Shown: piece after piece, positions 36,070 through 45,819 of the stretch
Layout: each line of letters begins with the position of its first letter
Numbering within the stretch: position 1 is the stretch's first letter
NCBI GenBank assembly: GCA_963921935.1
Contig: OY998185.1
Coordinates: 2,458,001-2,522,000 of the forward strand
Origin: Galeruca laticollis
Lineage: Eukaryota > Arthropoda > Insecta > Coleoptera > Chrysomelidae
Direction: 5' to 3'
DNA: 64,000 bases
Program-made: the position numbers and the translations under genes
The notes under the pieces: model-generated
Seen by the model: the letters and a program-made list of their open reading frames with translations, nothing else
Databases searched by the model: none
Told to the model about the DNA's origin: nothing

Positions 36070-36839
36070 TTACTTTTTCAATAAATCCAACAGTCCATTT
36101 TAAAGGCATTGTGAAGTATATCAAATTTCATTATAGATAATTTTCAATTTTAGTAATTAGTATTGATATATTTTTTGTTAAAATAAATTCTAACCTAAGG
36201 ACTGAATGAGCACATCAATACATTTGTTATTTACATTTTCAGCAATGTTTATTATTTGGTTAGGTTAGGTTAGGTTTTTTCACGGTTGGTCGTTTGCTTA
36301 TTCCGTTTTTACTGACAGAAAGTATGTTTATATAATGGCTTGTTATTGGTAGAAATAATATATCGAGGCGGTCAACGCAGGGCCTCGTAAGTAATAAAAC
36401 GAAAAGTTTACAGGAGAGCAATAAAACTGTCTCTAAGTTGATAGACAGTACCGAATATGATAACACTGCACAGTTTGATTAAAAAATATATACTTTAAAT
36501 ATTCTATAAAATGAAAGTCCTTGAAAAACCCATTGTCCAAAAATTGTATTAGTTACTGCATCCTACAAATTTATAGATACGAGGTAATTATTTTAATTCA
36601 TCAAATTATTCTTGTAATTCTCAACGTAAATTGATGAGACTTTTACAATTAAAATCTGTTATTAAAAAAACGAATCATAAATTCTAAACATATTTTTCCA
36701 AATATAAAAAATATAAAAACACAAAATCATTTTATTAATTGAAAAAAAAATACAGTACACAGTGATTAAAAATCATGAAAAACAAACACATTCACATTTA
36801 TTTTATATGGCTTATCACCAGTGTGAATTCAAGAATGGA
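36070..36839. other. AT-rich region with a short TTAGG run
   Basis: GGTTAGGTTAGGTTAGGTT at 36255-36275 is about four units of the insect telomere motif TTAGG. Otherwise no gene or repeat is supportable. Confidence 0.5.
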
Positions 36840-37320
36840 GAAAACTAATATTTATTTAAAAGGCAAATTGTCGTATTACAGCCAATAGTTTCTTGGTATA
36901 CACTTTTTAATACTCTGTAGGTGCTCATATTTCATTTTGGTAATGTTTGGTTGTTCTTTGTATAGAGCAGGAAACACTGCATTTGAAAGATATATTTTTT
37001 CGGCCTTATTGGTAAGTCTTCAAACTCAAATTCGAAGTTTAATTTGCAACGGATTTTGTCTTCAAAACATTCTAGGACACGTAAATTAGTTTCCGTGAGG
37101 TTTCAAATGAATTTTTAAAATCTTTATTTTCAAAAAAATACGAACGGAGAACTTTTGATATTTTATTTTCTAAGCTATAAAAAGATCTGTTTACAAAATG
37201 TTTTAAAGTGAATATCGTCGGTGAACTACCAATACTTCCTATCTGACACTTTGATAAAAAATGAGGTTTACAAGTTTTCCAATGTAAAAGAGTATCGCGC
37301 ATCTAATGGAAATACATCCT
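36840..37320 (-). pseudogene. Unidentified degenerate coding-like segment
   Basis: A 76-codon frame (37302-37072) and, in another frame below it (~37090-36940), a segment with CFEDKIRCKLNFEFEFEDLP look protein-like on the minus strand. They need at least one frame change and run into stops. I do not recognise the family. Confidence 0.25.
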
Positions 37321-37762
37321 AAGTGAAATAAACACTGGAAGTTGATCAAAATCGTGTATTCTAATACCTCATACTTGGAATAGGCTTGTGTTGCGCATGA
37401 CAACTTCGCCTATCTGAAGTCTGTAATGCCAGTTTCAAGCGTATGTGGTTGAGTGTTGCAGCACGTTGATGTAAGTACATTTAAAACCTAGATATTCAGT
37501 GATGTGAATAAAAACTAGTATAAGCAAATACTAGAGATTTCTTAAGTAAATGCTACGTTTTGTGTGAATAAACACACTAGCACTTGCTAGGGGTAGTAAG
37601 TTGTAGAGTTTTCCCGGACGAGTAGTAACTGTTTAAAAAATGGTGTGAATAAAACTTTTGAAGTAGATTGTTCTGTAGCATATGCTTCGATATTTTCAAG
37701 CCTGGTCTGGGGCATGCTAGACTTTTTCCTAGCATTTACTACCTGTCAGATCAGTCAACAGT

Positions 37763-38759
37763 TTGTTGTTGATCATGGCTGAGTTTATGCCTATTCGTCA
37801 ACGTAAAATTTATTCTGTTCGCTCTGGAATAAACGAACGTAATTGTAAAGAACTGTTAAGATTTAACACTGAGAGTGTTGATGTCCTTGCGGCACAGTTT
37901 CTTGAAGAAAGTGATATTCGTGGCGGTGGTATTTCCAGAAGACAGCAAATGGAAATATTTCTGAGGTTTGTGGGTGATCCTGGCTTTCAGTCAAGATGTG
38001 GGTGTACATCGTACTACTGCTAACAAGACTATAAGGTACGTGATGAGTAGAGTAGTTGAACAATCACATAATTGGATACGGTTTCCAACTACAGCTGAAG
38101 ATATGACCGAGGCTGATGTTTTGTGGCAGAGACATTTTCGCTCGCCGTCAGTAATTGGTGCCCTTGATTGTACTCAAATTGAGATACAAAAGCCTGGGCT
38201 GCACGGTGATGAGTATAATTGTAGAAAAGGATATCCTAGTATAAATGTCCAGGCAACATGCAATGCATTGGAACAGTTTACAAGTATTAGTGCAGAGTGG
38301 CCCGGCAGTGTTCACGACGGCAGAGTATGGAGGAATAGTCATGTCAGAGACATCGTGTCACAGTATGATGGAGCAGTTTGTCTTTTAGGAGATTCAGGAT
38401 ACGGTTTATCGCCATGGTTCATTACACCGTTCAAGCCTGCACGAACGCATCAAGAACGAGAGTTTAATCTAATCCATGCTAGAGAAAGGGTTATAATAGA
38501 AAGGTGTTTTGGCCAGTTAAAAAGGAGATTCCCAATCCTGGGAAACTGTGTTAGAGTTGCAATAAACAACATTCCACAAGTGGTAGTCAGTTGCGCTGTG
38601 CTACACAACATTACCAAGCATCTAAAGGATGACTTTGAGTATGGGAATCTTGATAGCGTCCCAAATGAAGATGACCAACCTGGGGTGGTTCGTTATGGAA
38701 ATCCCGACACCACATTAAGAGGCAAAGACAAGCATGCCAATATAATGAATATTCAGTGA
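37763..38759 (+). pseudogene. Harbinger transposase, one frameshift
   Basis: A helix-turn-helix-like N-terminal part (37763 to ~37985) ends in MEIFLRFVGDPGFQ, and the reading then changes frame at ~37985 and continues to a stop at 38759. The second part carries the DDE nuclease (DDE_Tnp_4 family): GALDCTQI (Asp1), LGDSGYGL (Asp2) and IERCFGQLKRRFP (Glu). Related host gene: HARBI1. Apart from the single shift the frame is clean for ~330 codons, so the inactivation looks recent. Confidence 0.9.
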
Positions 38760-39079
38760 GAAAATTTTTGCGAAATTGAACTTAGTAACGTTTTCATGTT
38801 TTTCTCACGCAAGCACCTACTTGCACACAATTTTGTATATTTTTTTTTTATTTTTTTTGGATATGGGTTTTGTTTATTCACTGAATAAAATCATCTTATT
38901 TTATATACTAGTTTTTATTCCCACCATTACTGAATTCTTTCAAATTACAAGTTTGATTACAATGGTAACAATTATAATCCTAAGAATCCTACATTATTAC
39001 AATCCAAAGGAAAATACAACTTATGTAGCTTACAATTAATTACAATGTGAATAAAGTATGGCAATCATCAACAGTTACA

Positions 39080-39759
39080 TCAGTTTGAGTAGACTTCAAC
39101 GGTTTGCTTCCTCATGGTTTTCAACAATATAGTTTCCTTCTCCAGTTTGATCTTATTCAGTTTGTATTGTTGCATCAAAACAATCCTTCGCAACTGCAGT
39201 GTGAACAGGTCTTTAGTTTCATCTGCTTCATGATTCGACACAATTTTTTCACTTTTTCTTATCTTATTTTTGTGGTGTTCGGCAGCAGATTTAGTTGTTT
39301 TTTTTGGTTTCCCTTCAGTTTCTGTATTCGGCAATCTTTCTTGGATGTCATCACTGGTTGGATGCTGAACTGGGGGGCCGGCACTTTTGCCAACTGAAAT
39401 GTTACCCGGTATTTTATGGAATACTGGGTAATCATCTTCTATCAACTCCAAGAATGTTTTTTCCCACGGTTGTAGTTTTATTTTCCTGTTTCCCGTCACT
39501 TTTACGTCAGTCTTCTTCTTGACGGTAGACTTCACATTGTTCAATGCTTTTATTAGTTGGCCTACAGTAACTTGTTCCCCAATGCACCACAATCAGAACG
39601 GAAGGTTTCCCAAGCTTCTTTCTTAGCATTCATCACAGCAGGGGTTTTTGATTTGCTAAGTAAGACAATGTGATCCGAAAGGAGACGTACAAACAGAGTG
39701 CGATCAATTTTTTCTATTTTATTAAAATCATTGTCAGATTCTTCTGATGATGAATACAT
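39080..39759 (-). pseudogene. Harbinger helper protein (Myb/SANT-like), one frameshift
   Basis: Starts at 39759 with an acidic-Ser stretch, then a trihelix with WETFRSDCGA (typical of the Myb/SANT-like proteins encoded by Harbinger elements and of MADF/NAIF1 relatives). The reading shifts near 39575 and continues to 39080: a Lys-rich middle, WEKTFLELIEDDYPVF, and a C-terminal coiled coil. In Harbingers the Myb-like partner carries the transposase to the nucleus and to the ends. It converges on the transposase gene from the other side. Confidence 0.7.
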
Positions 39760-40376
39760 CTTCTAGCACGTGATTGAACAGATTGAGGGATGCATATGTC
39801 GCCGATGTGGAGTAGAATGAAAGGTAGTGGAGGGGAGAACGTGTCGTGACAGGAACGTTGAAACCTAGCATTTACTTGGTCTAGCATGTACTACCCCGCG
39901 AGTAAAGGCTTGGGTTTTTCCGGATTCTACTAAACTTGCCCTAGTGTTTTCTACAAATCTTTATTCACACTGATTTGACCAAATACTTACTAGACCTAGC
40001 ATATGCTAGTTAGAAAGTGCTAGTTTTTATTCACTTGACTTATTATGCAGTGGACAACCGTTTTTCTTTTGCGTATATTTATGCATTCCTTACAATAACA
40101 TTTATGTTATTCAATTTTGATCAGTTATTGGTCAATTAATGAGATTTCAAGTGGAAAAATGAGAGATATAATGGACCTACTAGATAGGAGAAATTGCTTT
40201 TAATTTTTATTCCGCTTACATGTAGATAGACTTTATTGGAAGTAGGGATCACTTGAAATGTTTAGACAATTTATTGTTACTTTTGTAGTTGGGATTGATA
40301 GTTATTAAAATCATTATTAAATTATTTAAAAATAATATTTTCAAGTTCTCTCGTTTTCCAGTAAAACATAGGCAAT

Positions 40377-41270
40377 ATGTCTACAAGAGCTGCAAGGATT
40401 TTAGCACAAGCACTCAGAGATCAAGAGTCAAATTCAGACCCTAAAGACTGTGATGATAGTCACATTTTCGACCTAGATTGGAACTCCGTGCCGACTGTGT
40501 TTGACTGCGGTGACAATATTTTAAAAGAAATTGGAGAAGTTCCTATTAATTTTATTATTAATAATACTAATGTGATACAAAGTTATATTATTATTGACGA
40601 TATAGATAGCTATACCTCGACAGCTAGTGATGAACCAATTTCATGTAATGTTAACTCAAGTGATTGTGGAGTTCTGAATCATCGGGAATCTGCTTTAGAC
40701 GACAATCAAGATGCTGAATATTATGCTCGCGAAAAAGAACTTTCAAACGCGACTGAAGTAGACGATGAAAATGATCTTGAAGTGCATGATAGAGAAAATA
40801 CGGCGGATTACGGAAATATCGAAAGATCGAAAGAGAAGAAAAAGAAGTGAACCAGATGAATGGAAAAAAATGAAAACAAAAAATTGAGAATAGCAGGAAA
40901 ATACTACTTGGGTTACACACGTTCCAGAAATGGCGTAGTTAAACAGAACAGAAACTGTAGTACTCGAAAGCTCGAACCAATTTGTATATAAAAAAATGCC
41001 AAAACGCAAGAGTTGGGGTGTGTAATCAATTTTCGCAGGAGAGTAGAACAAAAATATTTTCAGAATTTTGGAGTAAGATGACATGGGATCAGAGAAAAGT
41101 TTTTGTGGCATCTCACGTTAATAGAATTTTTACAAAGAGGCAAACTAAAAACTGCGATTAAGCTTCGAGAAGGCAAGATACTTTGGTGTAAACTATACGA
41201 ATGATGAACATAAAAAACTGAAAGTGTGTCGTGAAATGTTTTTGAATACTCTAGCAGTGAAGCTATTTAT
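40377..41270 (+). pseudogene. Broken copy of a conserved insect gene family of unknown function
   Basis: ATG at 40377, shortly after an acceptor-like TCTCTCGTTTTCCAG, opens 157 codons of acidic sequence ending in a Lys run. From that purine run onward other frames continue the homology: KRSEPDEWKK, then (41005-41130) SRTKIFSEFWSKMTWDQRKVFV after a frame change, then FLNTLAV. This pattern (an R-x-P-x-x-W-K-K motif, later an F-x-x-F-W segment with W-x-x-Q-R and a F-L-x-T-L) occurs, as I recall, in a family of uncharacterised insect proteins that may themselves derive from a transposon. At least three lesions are present, and the Gypsy element at 41271 cuts it. Its continuation after 47693 is not seen. 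Confidence 0.5.
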
Positions 41271-41717
41271 TGTACAGTGTTTTTATTACGGGTGGGATAA
41301 ATTCATGCACTCGGTAGGTTCACTTACTTAATTTGTTTATTCACTACACTATTCACAAATTATATACACAGTATATTCACTCAAACTAATTTATATAAAC
41401 ACTTCACTAATTCATATTCACGTATTTACTGTTTATCTCACGATGTTAAATTTTAAACTAAACTAACTCTCCCTGGTCGGTCCTTTATATATTAGTGCCT
41501 TTTTTACTAGATAATTCTAGATTGCGGCTTACACAAAAACAATTGGCTTTCTGGCATTTTCTAGATAGGACTGGTCACAAAAACAATGTCTAGATAAGAT
41601 AGTCACAATCATAAACAGTTCTAAGAAATCCCTGCGCATCCGTCATAATTTTAACTTTCATACGTGGCTTATACATAGTCGGATTCAGGGTCTACACTAG
41701 TGTGCTATTTCGTAACA
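41271..41717 (-). repeat. 3' LTR of the macrodomain-Gypsy element
   Basis: About 447 bp, ending CGTAACA next to the purine tract. It matches 47229-47693 except for a ~22-base deletion near the left end (the TTCTTATTTATTAAAACG part is missing) and scattered changes. Confidence 0.88.
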
Positions 41718-41730
41718 TTACCCCCTCCTT
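41718..41730 (-). other. Polypurine tract
   Basis: The minus strand reads AAGGAGGGGGTAA directly before the 3' LTR start TGTTACG. Confidence 0.8.
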
Positions 41731-41754
41731 AAATGGAAGTTCCTCCTGGAACTT

Positions 41755-42330
41755 TTATGTAGCCGAGACTGGATGTTTGAATCGGCAACTGGCCCCATTT
41801 CTACACTTTCCGATCTTATGGAAATAACAGCGCACCGTCTTCATCGCATACTGATAACGGGGGTTGTAGCTGCAAATTAATATCTGGACACCGGTATCTT
41901 GGAAGATAACCTCTACCATGTTCCTGATGACTCGCCAATCCAACTGGGTACTCGCTGTCTTAAGCATAGCCAGTTTCTTCACGCTGGATTCTAACATATG
42001 GTCTCGGAGGCTTCGAAGTGCTTCCCACACATCGCGGTAGGTAGATCGATCTTGAAATTCATTTTTAGTTACCACGTAGAAGACATACCGCGAATTATGT
42101 TTCAGTGTCTTACCAGGGGCTGGGATCTGGTCTTCAAGTTTTTCTAATTGCCCGAACTTCTTTCGAAAGACGTGCGTTCTTGATACGGGCGGGGATGTTG
42201 TATGCCAGTGAATAATCTTCTGGGAGAGTGGACAAATCTTGTCATTGTTCTGAAGTGACTCCATATCTAGCTTTCCCGGTACCTCCATACGCGCCCATAA
42301 ATTCATCGAAGGTAGGGTCAGACACATCTC
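41755..42330 (-). pseudogene. Pol C-terminal extension: TARG1/OARD1-like macrodomain plus CCCH zinc finger
   Basis: After the integrase tail (...KPKVVHQNQLAPFEGD, ~42380) the same frame continues through two TGA stops (42331-42329 and 42244-42242) into DLSTLPEDYSLAYNIPARI, the first strand-loop of a macrodomain. Near 42170 the reading shifts, and VFRKKFGQLEKL, then YVFYVVTKNEFQDRSTYRDVW, then LDWRVIRNMVEVIF follow in the 190-codon frame 42327-41755. These match the order of OARD1/TARG1-type ADP-ribose hydrolases; the Lys of VTKNE sits where TARG1 has its catalytic Lys84. The GCGLD loop that carries Asp125 is altered here (MLKTASTQLDW, about two residues short). The end has C-x7-C-x5-C-x3-H, a CCCH finger. 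The family hydrolyses ADP-ribosyl-glutamate esters; activity of this copy is unlikely. Confidence 0.75.
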
Positions 42331-42369
42331 AAATATGGTTTACTCCTTTCTCTAGGTCTTGGTCTCCTT

Positions 42370-43300
42370 CGAATGGCGCTAGTTGGTTTTGGTGAACTAC
42401 TTTTGGTTTTCCGTTGGGGATATTGCTTATCATCCATCCTTTTATTGATTAAGTATGGACCTTCCCAGGATTTTTTGTAATTTTGGAGGAAATCTTTTCC
42501 TCCTCGACGGGTTGTGTAACCATACTTTTTCTCCTTTTTTAAAACCGCCTACTGTGGCCTGCGTGTCGTACCGACTTTTCATTATGTCGCTGACAGCTTG
42601 AAGATTTATTCGAAGTAGTTCATGAATATCGTCTAGCCTTCTTCTCAATTGGATCACGTAGTCTTCGCCTGCTAGATTTTCTCCAGGCCGACAGCCAAAT
42701 TCCAGTTCACAAGGAAGCCTTATTTCACGTCCAAACAGGATTTTCGCAGGTGTTTCACCCGTGGACTCATTAACGGCAGATCGATAAGCCAATGCGAATA
42801 GGGAAAGATACTGGTCCCGATCTCTCTGATGGCTGGAAACTACTTTGAACAGGTATTTTCCAATAGTCCTGTTCATTATCTTGACCATTCCATCTGACTG
42901 TGGATGTAATGCTGTTGTCCTGGTCTTCTTCATTCCCAGCTTGTCGCAAATCTCCTGGAATAGATACATCCGCGACAGTTGTTGCCTCTTGGTTCGGGAT
43001 AGCGAAAATTTCCACCCACTTTGTGAAATAATCCATTACAACCAGTGTGTATTTGCCACCACTTTTTGTCGTCGGAAATGGCCCAGAGATATCTAAAGCA
43101 ATCCTTTCGAAAGGGCTTCCAACATTGTACTATTTCATGGGTGCCTTTCTCTGGCGATATGGTCCATTACTCGTAGCACAAGTCGTACATTTTTCACACC
43201 AGTCCTTCACATCATCGAAGCTGTTCATCCAATAAAACCTCTCACGGATTCGCTGGAGGGCTTTCTTCACTCCCAGATGATCTCCCGAGGGACTGTCGTG
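42370..43300 (-). pseudogene. Integrase of the macrodomain-Gypsy element, core deleted
   Basis: The first catalytic Asp is in VMDYFTKWVE (~43035). The next ~100 bases that should contain the second Asp (usually S/HSDQG) are missing: the sequence jumps from ATTVADV to LFQEICDKLG with a frame change at ~42960. The third position reads HPQSDGMVKIMNR, where the family has Glu (V-E-R), so Glu is Lys. The C-terminal part (42900-42442) is a 175-codon clean frame with ETPAKILFGREIRLP, and the tail ends in VVHQNQLAPFEGD. Confidence 0.85.
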
Positions 43301-43599
43301 TAACTTCTTTAGTACTTCAGCTACTCTTGTTCTCGGGATAACTAGCTATCTCCTCATCTCAGAACCATCATCGGTTTCCAGGACTCTTCTCTACAGCCCT
43401 TCTTCGAGGACAAGTGAGTCCCACTGAGTCCAATACGCCTTGAATTTCAGTGAAAATCTTGACACTTCTTGCCAGGTAGGTCGCCGATTTTCTTTCTTCC
43501 ATTGCCGGATAATCTTCAGGTGAGGATCATTCTCCTGATCTTCACTGATCCTGATGGGTGACCATTCCTCGTTGACTACAGTAGTTCTTGAAACTGCAG

Positions 43600-45246
43600 C
43601 TTTCCTAGATTCCGCCTAGTTGCAGTGGGAGCAGTCTGTTAGGCACGGCCGTCTAGACAGGGAGTCAGTATTTTGGTGACTCACACCAGCTCGCTGTTCG
43701 ATGTTGAAATCGTACTCTTGAAGTCGTTCAACCCGTCTAGCGATCTGGCCCTCGGGATTCTTGAACTGCATCAACCACTTAAGTGCTGCATGATCAGTCC
43801 GGATTAAGAACTTCCTACCATAGAGATACTGGTAAAAGTGTTCCACGGACTTCACTACCGCCAAAAGTTCCCTTCTTGTGACGCAGTAGTTTCGTTCTGG
43901 TTTGGAAAAGACTTTACTGAAATATCCCAGCACTCTTTCTTGCCCTCCTTGTATCTGTGAAAGCACTCCTCCAGTTCCTACGTTGCTTGTCAAGAATAAA
44001 GTCTCCCTCAGATAATGGGTATCCTAATATCGACGCCGTGGTTAAATGCCTCTTCAAGGTTTCAAAAGCCGTTTGACAGTCTTCGTCCCATTGGAAAGGT
44101 CTTGCTTCTTCTGTAAGTCGAGTTAGAGGATTGGCAATATCTCCAAACTTCCTGATAAAACTTCTATAATATGTGCAAAGTCCAAGGAAACTCCTAATTT
44201 GATGTTTGTCGGTTGGTTGCGGCCATTGCTGAATGGAAGCAATTTTCTCTGGATCCACTGCCACTCCTTCATTGCTCACTATATGACCTAGATAGTTGAC
44301 TCGGATTTTGATCAGCTGACATTTCTCCGGGTTTAACATGAGCTGGGCAGCTTGGAGTCGTTTGAATACGTCTTCCAAATTCTTCAGGTATTCGTCAAAT
44401 GTTTTCCCCAGTACTACGATGTCATCCAAATAGACCAGGCATGTCTTCCAAGACTACCTTCTCAAGACATTTTCCATGAGTCTTTCAAAAGCCGCAGGCG
44501 CATTACGGAGCCCGAATGGCATGACGTTGAATTGCCATAATCCAGAGCCGGTGGTAAAAGCAGTTTCCTCTTTGTCTACTGGGTCCATTTCCACTTGCCA
44601 ATAACTTGACTTCAGGTCCAAGGTGGAAAACAATTTGCTGCCGGCCAAAGTATCTAGCATATCGTCAATTCTAGGCAGAGAATAGCTGTCTTTCTTCGTC
44701 ACGTTGTTAAGCTGGCGATAATCCACGAAGAATCTCGTAGTTCAATCATTTTTCTCGATGAGTACTACTGGAGACACCCATGGACTAGTAGATGGTTCTA
44801 TTACTTTTTCCTCTGCCATCTCTCGAATTATTCTCTCAGCTTCCTCTCTCTTCGCTCGTGGAAGTCTTTGAGCTGATTGCCTAATTGGCTTAGCATTACC
44901 AGTATCGATTTTGTGTTTGACGGCTGATGTTCTACCAGTCTTTCCTCTTTTTGGTACGAATAGGTCCCGATACTGCAAGAGAAATTCTCTCATTCTCTTT
45001 TTTTCAGCTCGATCCAAAGATTGACCAGCTACTGATAGCATCTGTTCGAATTTGGCATTAGAATTGTCCGTGGTCGTTGTTTGACGAACTATAGACGTCA
45101 CTGGTAACTGGGTAATCATTCACGTTTATCACACGTACTGGGATCTCTTTCGCCGACGTAACAAATCCTTTCCCAATTAGAACTCCTTTGCCAACCTCTT
45201 CGTCGTGGTTCTTCGGCTCTATCATAACCGGTGTACCTTCCTCCAT
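43600..45246 (-). pseudogene. RT and RNase H of the macrodomain-Gypsy element
   Basis: A pre-RT segment (45246-45058) leads to the RT start (45119-44742, with EKVIEPSTSPWVSPVVL); after a break at ~44740 the RT continues with FVDYRQLNNVT and MPFGLRNAP (44726-44454). After another at ~44440 the palm VYLDDIVV (~44430) leads into the thumb and connection (to ~43985). RNase H (43993-43616) has RRELLAVVKSVEHF and IRTDHAALKWL and ends with NTDSLSRRPC. The active-site residues of RT (YLDD) are intact; three frame breaks separate the parts. Confidence 0.88.
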
Positions 45247-45252
45247 GATTCC

Positions 45253-45819
45253 CTATAGCCGTGCTACTATCATGGTTTCGCTTCGTGTAGGTAGAACGGT
45301 ATCTTCCTGTACAGCTGCCAACACCGCGCTGCCTTCATGTGGATGAAGGAATACCTCCTCGGAGCCCACTTTAATGGTTCTGTTTCTAAAGTCTAATTGG
45401 AAACCATGTACATTCATTACGTCCATTCCCAGAATCCCGTCTTCATCAATGTCAGCTACGATTACCGTATGCGTGAACTTTTCTGCGCCAATTGCCAATT
45501 GGACTCGTGTCTCACCGTGAACGTTGGCACTCTCACCTGTGGCGGTCCGCAGTTGCAGTTTTGTTGGTAAAAGGTTCTTCTTGGAGTTTATTATTTCTGG
45601 TCGTATAATGGTTCTAGTTGCTTCAGTGTCTACCAGCAGAGTATATATCTTGCCATTCACTTTGCCATCTACATATACACTGTCATTGCGACATCTGAGC
45701 GAAGCTATCAGTATGAGAGGGTCTTTGGAACGATCATGGGTCGGTGCTGCCCACTCGTAGCCGACCCGTTCTAGTTTTCCTGTAACTGGGGTTCTTGGTT
45801 TGCAGGAGTCTTGGTGCAC
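45253..45819 (-). pseudogene. Protease of the macrodomain-Gypsy element, altered active site
   Basis: 188 codons, overlapping the gag frame by ~49 bases and in the -1 frame to it. It contains LLVDTEAT where the family has D-T/S-G-A, so the triad Gly is Glu, and later DGILGMDVM, the second conserved motif. The Gly-to-Glu change should destroy the fireman's-grip dimer. The overlap with the gag stop suggests the original element used a -1 shift; GGAAAAC just before the gag stop could serve but is not a canonical heptamer. Confidence 0.8.

Larger units (their letters stand above)
37498..40040 (+). mobile_element. PIF/Harbinger DNA transposon, full length
   Basis: The ends are inverted copies: AGTGATGTGAATAAAAACTAG (37498 on) against the complement of CTAGTTTTTATTCACTTGACT (to 40040), 19 of 21 bases matching, of which 15 are exact. 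Sub-terminal regions also share CTAGCA/TGCTAG strings in both orientations. Inside are two convergent genes, transposase (plus) and a DNA-binding helper (minus), the standard Harbinger pair. The usual 3-bp TWA duplication is not clear at these exact ends, so the termini may be off by a few bases. Confidence 0.85.
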
